DNA from: UMGS1002 sp964570825
GTDB lineage: Bacteria > Bacillota > Clostridia > Oscillospirales > CAG-272
NCBI GenBank assembly: GCA_964570825.1
Contig: CAZMZJ010000014.1
Span: 1-54,692 of the forward strand
Reading direction: 5' to 3'
DNA length: 54,692 nt
The notes under the pieces are model-generated. The model saw only the letters and a program-made list of their open reading frames with translations, was not told where the DNA came from and did no database searches. Position 1 is the stretch's first letter; every line of letters starts with the position of its first letter. The translations under genes were made by a program, and so were the position numbers. Shown here in pieces: positions 41,093-48,434 of the stretch.

Positions 41093-43036
41093 ATGAAGAT
41101 CACATTCAAAGAAAAGGCGTTGGAATTCGGCTCGCCATTATCCATATTTGACGCCGCAAAAGAAGCAGGACTAATTTCCCGCGCTCATATTGCCGCCGAG
41201 GTTGACGGAGAGCTTTGTGCTCTTACAAAAATAATAGATAAAGACGCGAGCGTCAGGCTGCTCACATTTGAAGATGAGGGCGGCAAGCATGTCTTCTGGC
41301 ACAGCGCCTCTCACATTCTCGCGCAGGCTGTCAAGCGGCTTTATCCGAGTGTTAAACTGACTATAGGCCCTGCGGTCGAAAACGGTTTCTACTACGATTT
41401 CGACAGCGACGTGACATTCTCGCCGGAAGTGCTTGAAAAGCTTGAGGACGAGATGACAAAAATAGTACACGAAAACTATCTGATCGAGAGATTCGAACTG
41501 CCCCGCGCAGAAGCAGTCAGATTTATGGAGGAAAAGGGAGAGCCTTACAAAGTGCAGCTTATCAACGAGCTGCCGGCGGATGCCGTAATCAGTTTTTACC
41601 GCCAGGGCGAGTTTACAGATCTCTGCGCAGGCCCGCACCTTTATTCGACAGGAGCAGTCAAGGCGTTCAAGCTTACTCAGTGCACCGGCGCATATTGGAA
41701 GGGTGACCAGAATAATAAAATGCTGCAGCGTATCTACGGGGTAGCCTTCCCAAGCAAGGATGAATTGAAAAAACACCTTGAAATGATTGAGGAAGCCAAG
41801 CGCCGCGACCATAACAAGATAGGCCGGGAACTTGAATACTTCACAACAGTAGACTATATAGGACAGGGACTTCCGATAATTATGCCCAAGGGCGCCAAGG
41901 TAATCCAGACGCTTCAGAGATTCGTCGAGGACGAGGAGTGCCGCCGCGGATACCTTCTCACAAAAACGCCATATATGGCAAAGCGCGACCTGTACAAGAT
42001 ATCCGGACACTGGGATCATTACCGCGACGGGATGTTTATTATCGGCGACCCGAATGACGAAACAAAGGAGTGCTTCGCCCTTCGACCGATGACCTGCCCG
42101 TTCCAGTATCAGGTGTTTTTAAATAAAAAACGCTCCTACCGCGACCTGCCCATGCGCTTCAACGAAACCTCAACTCTCTTCCGCAACGAGGATTCCGGCG
42201 AGATGCACGGTCTTATCCGCGTACGCCAGTTCACAATTTCCGAAGGGCACCTTATCATCATGCCGGAGCAGCTTGAGGAGGAATTCTACGGATGTCTCGA
42301 CCTCGCGCGCTTCATGCTGAAGACAATCGGAATCGAGAAGGAATGCACATACCGCTTCTCGCAGTGGGATCCCAACAACAAAAAGAAATACGAAGGCACA
42401 GCGGAGCAGTGGAACGAGGCGCAGGGAGTAATGAAAAAGCTGCTTGACAAATACCTCGGTCCAGACGGATACAAGATTGGAATCGGTGAAGCGGCATTCT
42501 ACGGCCCGAAGCTCGATATACAGATGAAAAATGTTTACGGCAAGGAAGACACGCTCGTCACAATCCAGATCGATATGCTGCTCGCCAAGAAATACGGCAT
42601 GGAGTATACAGATAAGGATGACAAGCGCGTAACGCCGTATATTATTCACCGTACATCCCTCGGCTGCTACGAGCGCACGCTCGCCCTCATGCTTGAAAAG
42701 TATGCCGGAGCGCTGCCGATGTGGGTCGCTCCCGAGCAGATTCGCTTTATGCCAATCGGCGACGCCCAGAATGATTATGCCGACGCTCTTGCGGCAAAGT
42801 GCACAAAGCTCGGAATGCGCGTAAGCGTAGACAAACGCAACGAAAAGATTGGATACAAGATACGCGCCGCACAGCTTGAAAAAATTCCTTATATGATTGT
42901 TATCGGCGCAAATGAGGTGGAGTCCGGCAGTGTTTCAGTCCGTTCGCGCAAGACCGGCGATATGGGCACCATGAAAGCCGACGAATTCATCGCATTCGCA
43001 CAGAAGCAGATTGACGAGAAGAATAACGACAATTGA
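41093..43036 (+). CDS. thrS: Threonyl-tRNA synthetase
   Basis: Charges tRNA-Thr; 647 residues from the ATG at 41093, which has GGAGG 5 bp upstream (the ATG at 41081 contains that site). Domains: N-terminal TGS (1-60), editing domain with HSASHILAQAVKRLYP and the late GPHLYSTG, class II catalytic core, and anticodon-binding domain from about 545. Zinc ligands appear intact: Cys in MTCPFQYQ, His in GEMHGLIRVRQFTISEGH, His in IIHRTSLGCYER. Motif details differ from the E. coli/B. subtilis form: MTCPFQ instead of MNCPxH, and RFNETSTLFRNEDSGEMHG. Controlled by the T-box leader. Confidence 0.96.
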   Translation: MKITFKEKALEFGSPLSIFDAAKEAGLISRAHIAAEVDGELCALTKIIDKDASVRLLTFEDEGGKHVFWHSASHILAQAVKRLYPSVKLTIGPAVENGFYYDFDSDVTFSPEVLEKLEDEMTKIVHENYLIERFELPRAEAVRFMEEKGEPYKVQLINELPADAVISFYRQGEFTDLCAGPHLYSTGAVKAFKLTQCTGAYWKGDQNNKMLQRIYGVAFPSKDELKKHLEMIEEAKRRDHNKIGRELEYFTTVDYIGQGLPIIMPKGAKVIQTLQRFVEDEECRRGYLLTKTPYMAKRDLYKISGHWDHYRDGMFIIGDPNDETKECFALRPMTCPFQYQVFLNKKRSYRDLPMRFNETSTLFRNEDSGEMHGLIRVRQFTISEGHLIIMPEQLEEEFYGCLDLARFMLKTIGIEKECTYRFSQWDPNNKKKYEGTAEQWNEAQGVMKKLLDKYLGPDGYKIGIGEAAFYGPKLDIQMKNVYGKEDTLVTIQIDMLLAKKYGMEYTDKDDKRVTPYIIHRTSLGCYERTLALMLEKYAGALPMWVAPEQIRFMPIGDAQNDYADALAAKCTKLGMRVSVDKRNEKIGYKIRAAQLEKIPYMIVIGANEVESGSVSVRSRKTGDMGTMKADEFIAFAQKQIDEKNNDN

Positions 43037-43141
43037 TTAAGAGAATGCCCAAGTGCTTTTAAGATAAGTCACCGGCAGACACAATTGATAAGAAATTGTA
43101 TTCAGATATTGTGCCTGCGCTGCAAAGACAGTTGAAAAGTC

Positions 43142-43180
43142 AGAAGGCTGCCGCAAATTATGCGGCAGCCTTCTTAATTT
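43142..43180. terminator. Bidirectional terminator between thrS and DUF4349 gene
   Basis: Perfect 14-bp stem (43142-43155 with 43161-43174, loop AATTA), followed by TAATTTTTGAATT on the plus strand. On the minus strand it ends GACTTTTC. A second inverted repeat (CACAAT/ATTGTG, about 43080-43114) precedes it. Confidence 0.85.
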
Positions 43181-43185
43181 TTGAA

Positions 43186-44163
43186 TTATTTCTTTTCCGA
43201 ATCTTTGAGATGAACGGTGTTTTTCTTCGGCTTGCGGACGACAAAGTAGATTATCAGCCCGATACCTCCGAAAATCGCGAATATCACAAGCAGCGTCGGG
43301 AAGGCATACACAAATCCTACGGCAAAATTTTTACAGCCGTTGGCAAAATTCTTCCAGCTTGTCGTGAATGCTTCCGAAATTCTTTCACCGAAGGTGGCTG
43401 GCTCAGTCTTCAGGTCAGTGTATTCAATAACCTCGCTGATATTAAGATATAAAGTTGAGTAGGATACCTTGTTTTTGTAATAATTCAGCTTCGTGGTGTT
43501 AGCCTCGATTTCCTCAATCACATCATAAAGCTGCTTCTGGATCTGCAGCATAGAATCAATGGTTGAGGCTTTATCATACATAGCAAGAAGAGCTTCCTTT
43601 TCTGCCGCCAGTGTGTTAAGCCTTGAGAGAATGTCATAATACTGCGCGCTGATATCGTCGACAGAACTGTTGCTGTTTACAATATTGATGGCGCCGCCCA
43701 GTTCGGTTAAAAACGCGTCAAGGTTTTCCGCCGGAACGCGGATGGTATATGAAGCGCTGCGAGAGTAGTATTTTGATTTGCTTGAGAGGCTTTTGCCGGA
43801 AAACGTCGAAGTTTCAATATATCCGCCATATTTGCCGATATAGGAGTCGATTTTTATGTCAACAGCATCAAATTCTTTGGTTTCACCGTTTATCGTGACC
43901 GTCTTGATTATTTTGCGTTCGAAATAGCTTTCGTTGTCAGTCCCGGTTTCTGATTCTGTTTTTTCGGTTGATCCGTTGCTGCCCGTATTGGTATAGTTAT
44001 TGTACAGAATACTGTCTTGATCTGAAAAATCTTCTTTTTTTGAATATGAAGAGCTTAGGCTTTCTACATTATCATAGCTGCTTTCGGATTTGCTGCATCC
44101 GGCAAAAAAAACGGTTGCAATCAAAAGGCTTAGTATAAGAGCTGCTATTTTTCCTTTCCGCAT
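43186..44163 (-). CDS. DUF4349 lipoprotein
   Basis: 325-residue lipoprotein of unknown function. Signal peptide MRKGKIAALILSLLIATVFFAGC with lipobox FAGC (C23). A Ser/Asn-rich spacer to about 75 is followed by the DUF4349 body: ERKIIKTVTINGETKEFDAV, GYIETSTFSGKS, YTIRVPAENLDAFLTELG, then a long coiled coil (about 190-245, SRLNTLAAEKEALLAMYDKAST..LQIQKQLYDVIEEIEANTTKLNYYKNKVSYSTL), the late EPATFGERISEAFTTSW, one membrane segment (about 285-307) and a basic tail RKPKKN. GGAGG ribosome site. The gene begins 19 bp after valS and is probably in its transcript. Confidence 0.88.
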   Translation of the reverse strand: MRKGKIAALILSLLIATVFFAGCSKSESSYDNVESLSSSYSKKEDFSDQDSILYNNYTNTGSNGSTEKTESETGTDNESYFERKIIKTVTINGETKEFDAVDIKIDSYIGKYGGYIETSTFSGKSLSSKSKYYSRSASYTIRVPAENLDAFLTELGGAINIVNSNSSVDDISAQYYDILSRLNTLAAEKEALLAMYDKASTIDSMLQIQKQLYDVIEEIEANTTKLNYYKNKVSYSTLYLNISEVIEYTDLKTEPATFGERISEAFTTSWKNFANGCKNFAVGFVYAFPTLLVIFAIFGGIGLIIYFVVRKPKKNTVHLKDSEKK

Positions 44164-44182
44164 GACAAAACCTCCATAAAAT

Positions 44183-46831
44183 TTATTTTAATTTTGAAAG
44201 TGCCGCTTCGACACCGGTTTTACTCTCATGGTATTTTTCAAGCTTTGCTCTCTCGCCGTCTATGACAGCCGCCGGAGCTTTGGTCACGAAGCCTTCGCTT
44301 GAGAGCTTTTTCTCAAGACGCTCGATTTCGCCCCTGATTTTTTCAAGCTCTGCAGTAAGACGCGCACGCTCCTTTTCTGTATCGATAATGTCGGAAAGAG
44401 GAAGGTAAATTGTCGCCGAGTCGGTGATAATCTGTATACTGTCGTCGGCGGATATTCTGCCGTCGAAGCCTTCAGACACTTCGACTTCGGAGGCCGACGC
44501 AAGCCGCTTGAAGAAAGCCGAGGTCAGCTCATTGAAGCTGTCAGAATATTTTGTGGCAATATAAACTTTTGCCTTGCGCGACGGCGCGACGTTCATCTCG
44601 CTGCGGCGTATGCGTATAGCCTTGATTGCGCCGATGACGCGTTCCATTTCTGCGGATTCGGCAGGGAAGGAGCATTCGCCGCTTTGCTTCGGATAACCCG
44701 CTATCATAATGCTCTCGGCGTCACCGTCATGCGGCAGCGAGAGGTAAATCTCCTCGGTGATGAATGGCATAAACGGATGGAGCAGCTTGAGCGTTCCGGT
44801 GAGGACATACGCGAGCACGTTCTGCGCCGTGAGGTTTTCTGACGTATTCTTTTCGACGAGCCGTGATTTCGTAAGTTCAATATACCAGTCGCAATATACG
44901 TCCCAGATGAAGTCATAGATTGAGGAAAGAGCCACTCCAAGCTCGAAGCGGTCGATGTTAGACCTCACCGCGCCGACAAGAGTATTGTATTTATCAAGAA
45001 TCCATTTGTCTTCAAGGGCGAGAGATCCGGCGTCGGGCAGGGCGATTCTGTCAATGGTCAGGTTCATCCTGACAAAACGAGAGGCGTTCCAGAGTTTGTT
45101 CGCAAAGTTGCGTGCCGCCTCGATTTTCTCGTCAGAGAAGCGCATATCGTTTCCGGGACTGTTGCCGGTTGCGAGGGCAAAGCGCAGCGCGTCCGCACCG
45201 TATTTTTCAATGATTTCAAGCGGGTCAATGCCGTTTCCGAGAGATTTCGACATCTTTCGCCCCTGTGCGTCGCGCACAAGACCGTGAATGAAAACGGTTG
45301 AGAATGGCTTTTTACCTGTGTGCTCAAGCCCTGAGAATATCATACGCGACACCCAGAAGGTAATTATGTCGTATCCTGTGACAAGCACGTCGGTGGGATA
45401 ATATTTTTCAAGTTCGGGAGTCTTATCGGGCCAGCCCATTGTTGAAAACGGCCAGAGCGCCGAGGAAAACCATGTGTCAAGCACGTCGGGATCCTGACGC
45501 ACCGGAGCGCCGCATTTCGGGCAGGACGCAATATCCTCTTTAGATACCGTCATCTCGCCGCATTTGTCGCAGTAAAACGCCGGTATCCTGTGTCCCCACC
45601 AGAGCTGGCGCGAGATGCACCAGTCGTGAAGATTTTCCATCCAGTTGATATATATTTTGCTGAAACGATCTGGTTCAAACTTTATGCTTCCGTTTTTGAC
45701 CGCTTCGATCGCCGGAGCCGCGAGCGGCCCCATCTTGACGAACCACTGGTCGCTTGTAAGAGGCTCGACGGTCGTTCCGCAGCGGTAGCATGCGCCAACG
45801 TTATGCGTGTGCGGCTCAACCTTAACAAGGTATCCCCCTGCCTCAAGATCCGCCACGACAGCCTTGCGCGCCGCATAACGGTCAAGTCCGGCATATTTTC
45901 CGCCCTCGCTGTTGATGGAGCCGTTGTCCGCCATCACCTTGATAATCGGAAGGCTGTGGCGCATACCCACTTCAAAGTCGTTAGGGTCGTGAGCCGGCGT
46001 AATTTTGACGCAGCCGGTTCCGAACGCAATGTCTACATAATCGTCGTCAATAACGGGAATTTCACGTCCCACAAGCGGAAGAATCAGAGTTTTGCCGATG
46101 ATGTTCTTATATCTTGAGTCGTTCGGGTTCACCGCCACTGCTGTGTCGCCCAGCATCGTTTCGGGACGTGTGGTCGCAACTTCAACATACCCTGAGCCGT
46201 CTTTCATGGGGTAGCGGATGTGCCAGAAGTGTCCTGCCTGTTCGGAATAGTCCACTTCAGCGTCAGAAAGCGCAGTGCGGCAGTGCGGGCACCAGTTTAT
46301 TATCCGATAGCCACGGTAAATCAGACCTTTGTCATATAAGTTTACGAAAACCTCGCGAACAGCGCGCGAGAGACCTTCGTCCATTGTGAAGCGTTCGCGC
46401 GTCCAGTCGCAGGAGGAACCGAGCTTCTTAAGCTGGCTGATAATGCGGCTGCCGTATTTTTCCTTCCACTCCCAGACGCGTTCGAGGAATTTTTCGCGTC
46501 CGAGGTCATAACGTGTAAGCCCCTCGTTTTTTCTGAGGTATTCCTCGACCTTAATCTGAGTAGCGATACCAGCGTGGTCGGTGCCGGGAAGCCAGAGGGC
46601 GCTGTAACCGTCCATCCTCTTATATCTGATAAGAATGTCTTGCAGCGTTTCGTCAAAGGCGTGGCCCATGTGAAGCTGTCCTGTGACGTTGGGAGGCGGA
46701 ATCACAATGGAAAAGGGCGTCTTTCCGTCATCAACCGACGGTGTGAAATAGCCTTTATCGCACCAGTTCTGATAAATCCTGCTTTCAAATTCGGCAGGTG
46801 AATAGGTTTTGGGTAATTCGTGTTCGTTCAT
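44183..46831 (-). CDS. valS: Valyl-tRNA synthetase
   Basis: Charges tRNA-Val, class I. 882 residues, normal for Firmicutes. HIGH motif in PPPNVTGQLHMGHAF, editing domain with TTRPETMLGDTAVAVNP, KMSKS in GRKMSKSLGNGIDP, zinc-like CDKCGE..CPKCGAP, anticodon-binding domain and the C-terminal coiled-coil arm (about 815-882: KERARLTAELEKIRGEIERL) that grips the tRNA. AAAGG lies before the ATG at 46831. The gene is preceded by a T-box leader with its own promoter. Confidence 0.98.
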   Translation of the reverse strand: MNEHELPKTYSPAEFESRIYQNWCDKGYFTPSVDDGKTPFSIVIPPPNVTGQLHMGHAFDETLQDILIRYKRMDGYSALWLPGTDHAGIATQIKVEEYLRKNEGLTRYDLGREKFLERVWEWKEKYGSRIISQLKKLGSSCDWTRERFTMDEGLSRAVREVFVNLYDKGLIYRGYRIINWCPHCRTALSDAEVDYSEQAGHFWHIRYPMKDGSGYVEVATTRPETMLGDTAVAVNPNDSRYKNIIGKTLILPLVGREIPVIDDDYVDIAFGTGCVKITPAHDPNDFEVGMRHSLPIIKVMADNGSINSEGGKYAGLDRYAARKAVVADLEAGGYLVKVEPHTHNVGACYRCGTTVEPLTSDQWFVKMGPLAAPAIEAVKNGSIKFEPDRFSKIYINWMENLHDWCISRQLWWGHRIPAFYCDKCGEMTVSKEDIASCPKCGAPVRQDPDVLDTWFSSALWPFSTMGWPDKTPELEKYYPTDVLVTGYDIITFWVSRMIFSGLEHTGKKPFSTVFIHGLVRDAQGRKMSKSLGNGIDPLEIIEKYGADALRFALATGNSPGNDMRFSDEKIEAARNFANKLWNASRFVRMNLTIDRIALPDAGSLALEDKWILDKYNTLVGAVRSNIDRFELGVALSSIYDFIWDVYCDWYIELTKSRLVEKNTSENLTAQNVLAYVLTGTLKLLHPFMPFITEEIYLSLPHDGDAESIMIAGYPKQSGECSFPAESAEMERVIGAIKAIRIRRSEMNVAPSRKAKVYIATKYSDSFNELTSAFFKRLASASEVEVSEGFDGRISADDSIQIITDSATIYLPLSDIIDTEKERARLTAELEKIRGEIERLEKKLSSEGFVTKAPAAVIDGERAKLEKYHESKTGVEAALSKLK

Positions 46832-46929
46832 GATAACCTTTCCGCAGACGGAAGACGGTACGTAACAACATCCGTATCCCCCTCTGCTATATATGTCGTT
46901 GCATTTTTATAAAAGTTCCGCAAATAAAA

Positions 46930-47199
46930 CAAAAACTCCACATCCCGTATCAGGACGTGGAGCACGCGGTACCACCTGATTTCGCGCATAGGCGTTATGC
47001 GCGCTCTCTGACAGCCTTTTATCTCGACTGTTATGCATATAACGGTGCGCCCGTCGGAAATTAACCAGAGAAACAACAGTATTACTCTGTTTCGTTCCCG
47101 ATGTTCAGAAGCGACTTCGGCAGCGTCTGCCCCGGACTCTCACCGTCCGTCCGTTCTCTGTGCGCATAAAAACCGCCTACTGATCTTCCTCATAACATT
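46930..47199 (-). promoter_or_regulatory. T-box leader of valS (tRNA-Val sensing)
   Basis: On the minus strand: T-box AGGTGGTACCGCG (46977-46965), then the terminator CTCCACGTCC/GGATGTGGAG (46962-46936) with TTTTTGTTTT. In Stem I the 5' AGTAGGC (about 47180) can face GCCGAA, and directly after GAA is GTC (47115-47113), a Val codon in the expected specifier position (AGUA/GAA loop). Charged versus uncharged tRNA-Val would control valS and possibly the DUF4349 gene. Confidence 0.9.
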
Positions 47200-47205
47200 T
47201 AAGTA

Positions 47206-47234
47206 AGTATACCACCATAATTATATTTTGTCAA
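47206..47234 (-). promoter_or_regulatory. Promoter of valS leader
   Basis: Minus strand: TTGACA (47234-47229), 17-bp spacer, TATACT (47211-47206). Confidence 0.8.
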
Positions 47235-47308
47235 TATTTTTGTTCGATTTTTACGGCGGTTAAAGCGTCGCAAAAGCTCAAATAATCGTTAAAAAGTCAA
47301 AAAAACAC

Positions 47309-47337
47309 TTGACAAGAAAGGATGTATTTGATATAAT
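47309..47337 (+). promoter_or_regulatory. Perfect consensus promoter of tRNA-Thr
   Basis: TTGACA (47309-47314), 17-bp spacer, TATAAT (47332-47337), 37 bp before the tRNA. Confidence 0.9.
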
Positions 47338-47374
47338 ATCAATCGTCGCCGGCGGAAAGACGGCATAAAAATAT

Positions 47375-47450
47375 GCTGGTATGGCTCAGTCGGTAGAGCA
47401 CATCCTTGGTAAGGATGAGGTCATCAGTTCGATTCTGATTACCAGCTCCA
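47375..47450 (+). tRNA. tRNA-Thr, anticodon GGT
   Basis: A complete 76-nt cloverleaf: acceptor GCTGGTA/TACCAGC, D-arm GCTC..GAGC, anticodon stem CATCC/GGATG with loop TTGGTAA (anticodon GGT, reads ACC and ACT), variable loop AGGTC, T-arm ATCAG/CTGAT with TTCGATT. Discriminator T73, and CCA is encoded. It is transcribed alone, with its own promoter and terminator. Confidence 0.97.
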
Positions 47451-47452
47451 TA

Positions 47453-47503
47453 AAAAGCCTTGCGCATAAATGCTGTTTAAGCATTTAGCGCAAGGCTTTT
47501 CGT
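47453..47503 (+). terminator. Terminator after tRNA-Thr
   Basis: A long stem: AAAGCCTTGCGC and TAAATGCT pair with AGCATTTA and GCGCAAGGCTTT with one bulged A; tail TTTTCGTT. Confidence 0.85.
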
Positions 47504-47561
47504 TAACATATGCAACAGCTCCTTCATATAATGTAACAGAAACATGAATCAAGGAGCTGTT
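47503..47561 (+). promoter_or_regulatory. Promoter inside an inverted repeat before the 47564 gene
   Basis: TTAACA (47503-47508), 18-bp spacer, TATAAT (47527-47532). A perfect 11-bp inverted repeat surrounds the -10 box and predicted start: AACAGCTCCTT (47514-47524) and AAGGAGCTGTT (47551-47561). The 3' arm contains the AAGGAG ribosome site. In a read-through transcript this would hide the site; in a transcript from this promoter the 5' arm would be missing. Confidence 0.6.
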
Positions 47562-47563
47562 AA

Positions 47564-48172
47564 ATGAAAAAACTTTTTATTGTTTTTATCATATTTGCCG
47601 TTGTTGCATCAGCAATGACTTTATCCGCTTTTGCGGCAAGCGTGTCGCCGATTGAACACCCCGGCAATGACGCAAACACTTATGTACCTCCTGAAGGCTG
47701 CATAAGAACAACGCTGCCGGATTCGGATCAAATTGGGACTCATGATTACAATTTCAATGATTTCGGCCAGCTTGATACCTCCGGGACAAACACTCTTACA
47801 GTTGTCGTGGATTCGACCGGCTCATATACACGCGTGGCTTCGTGGTCGTGGTCCGGTTCATATCCGCTGTACGCCGTTATCGTAAAGGGCGGCCCGGCTT
47901 TCAACGAGTATGTATATGACGGCACCGCAACGAGCGACACCGATCTTGTTTCGCCAACAAATCCATCCGGATTGCCGGCGAATATCAGCCATGTTTCGGT
48001 CGTTCTGTGCCCTGAAGAACTGCCGCCGCCTCAGCCTGATGTCAACAACATCTGTTGTATAGTCATAATCTGTCTGCTTATTATAATGCTTATTATTCTG
48101 ATAGATATAAAATGCACGCTATGCTGCAGAAAGCGTCATTGCTGTGACAAGACCAAGACGCCTGATTGTTAA
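47564..48172 (+). CDS. Secreted protein with membrane anchor and Cys-rich tail, unknown function
   Basis: 202 residues. Cleavable signal peptide (MKKLFIVFIIFAVVASAMTLSAFAA, AFA-A site near 24), then an extracytoplasmic domain of about 130 residues rich in Ser, Thr and aromatics (SGTNTLTVVVDSTGSY, LYAVIVKGGPAFNEYVYDG, NISHVSVVLC). The KGGP..YVYDG..ISHVS pattern recalls a small beta domain in some secreted surface proteins; that is memory and uncertain. A Pro linker PPPQP precedes one membrane segment (about 163-185, CCIVIICLLIIMLIILI), and the cytosolic end is short with many Cys (CTLCCRKRHCCDK). AAGGAG lies 7 bp before the ATG, inside an inverted repeat. Standalone gene. No named family assigned. 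Confidence 0.8.
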   Translation: MKKLFIVFIIFAVVASAMTLSAFAASVSPIEHPGNDANTYVPPEGCIRTTLPDSDQIGTHDYNFNDFGQLDTSGTNTLTVVVDSTGSYTRVASWSWSGSYPLYAVIVKGGPAFNEYVYDGTATSDTDLVSPTNPSGLPANISHVSVVLCPEELPPPQPDVNNICCIVIICLLIIMLIILIDIKCTLCCRKRHCCDKTKTPDC

Positions 48173-48195
48173 AGCTGATTAAAACCATAATATAT

Positions 48196-48222
48196 GCCTG
48201 GGCTGAAAGGCCCGGGCTATTT
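48196..48222 (+). terminator. Possible terminator after the 47564 gene
   Basis: Stem GCCTGGGC/GCCCGGGC (one G-T pair), weak tail TATTTATGTT. Confidence 0.5.
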
Positions 48223-48314
48223 ATGTTATACCGCGGTCAGCAGTATAAATTTCAGAGCAGCGGGTAAATATTCGGCAATTCTTTCAGATAATTATTTCAT
48301 TTTTTCAATTCGTG

Positions 48315-48342
48315 TTTACTTTTTATCGGAATATGGTATAAT
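48315..48342 (+). promoter_or_regulatory. Promoter of pepT-radC
   Basis: TTTACT (48315-48320), 16-bp spacer, TATAAT (48337-48342); GTTTAC one base earlier would give 17 bp. Confidence 0.5.
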
Positions 48343-48434
48343 TAGTATAATTATTCAGACAAAAGATACGGCATGAAGGGCGTATCGCGGTTAATTTGTT
48401 GAAAATAAAAAAACATCGAATGTTCGAGGTGTAT

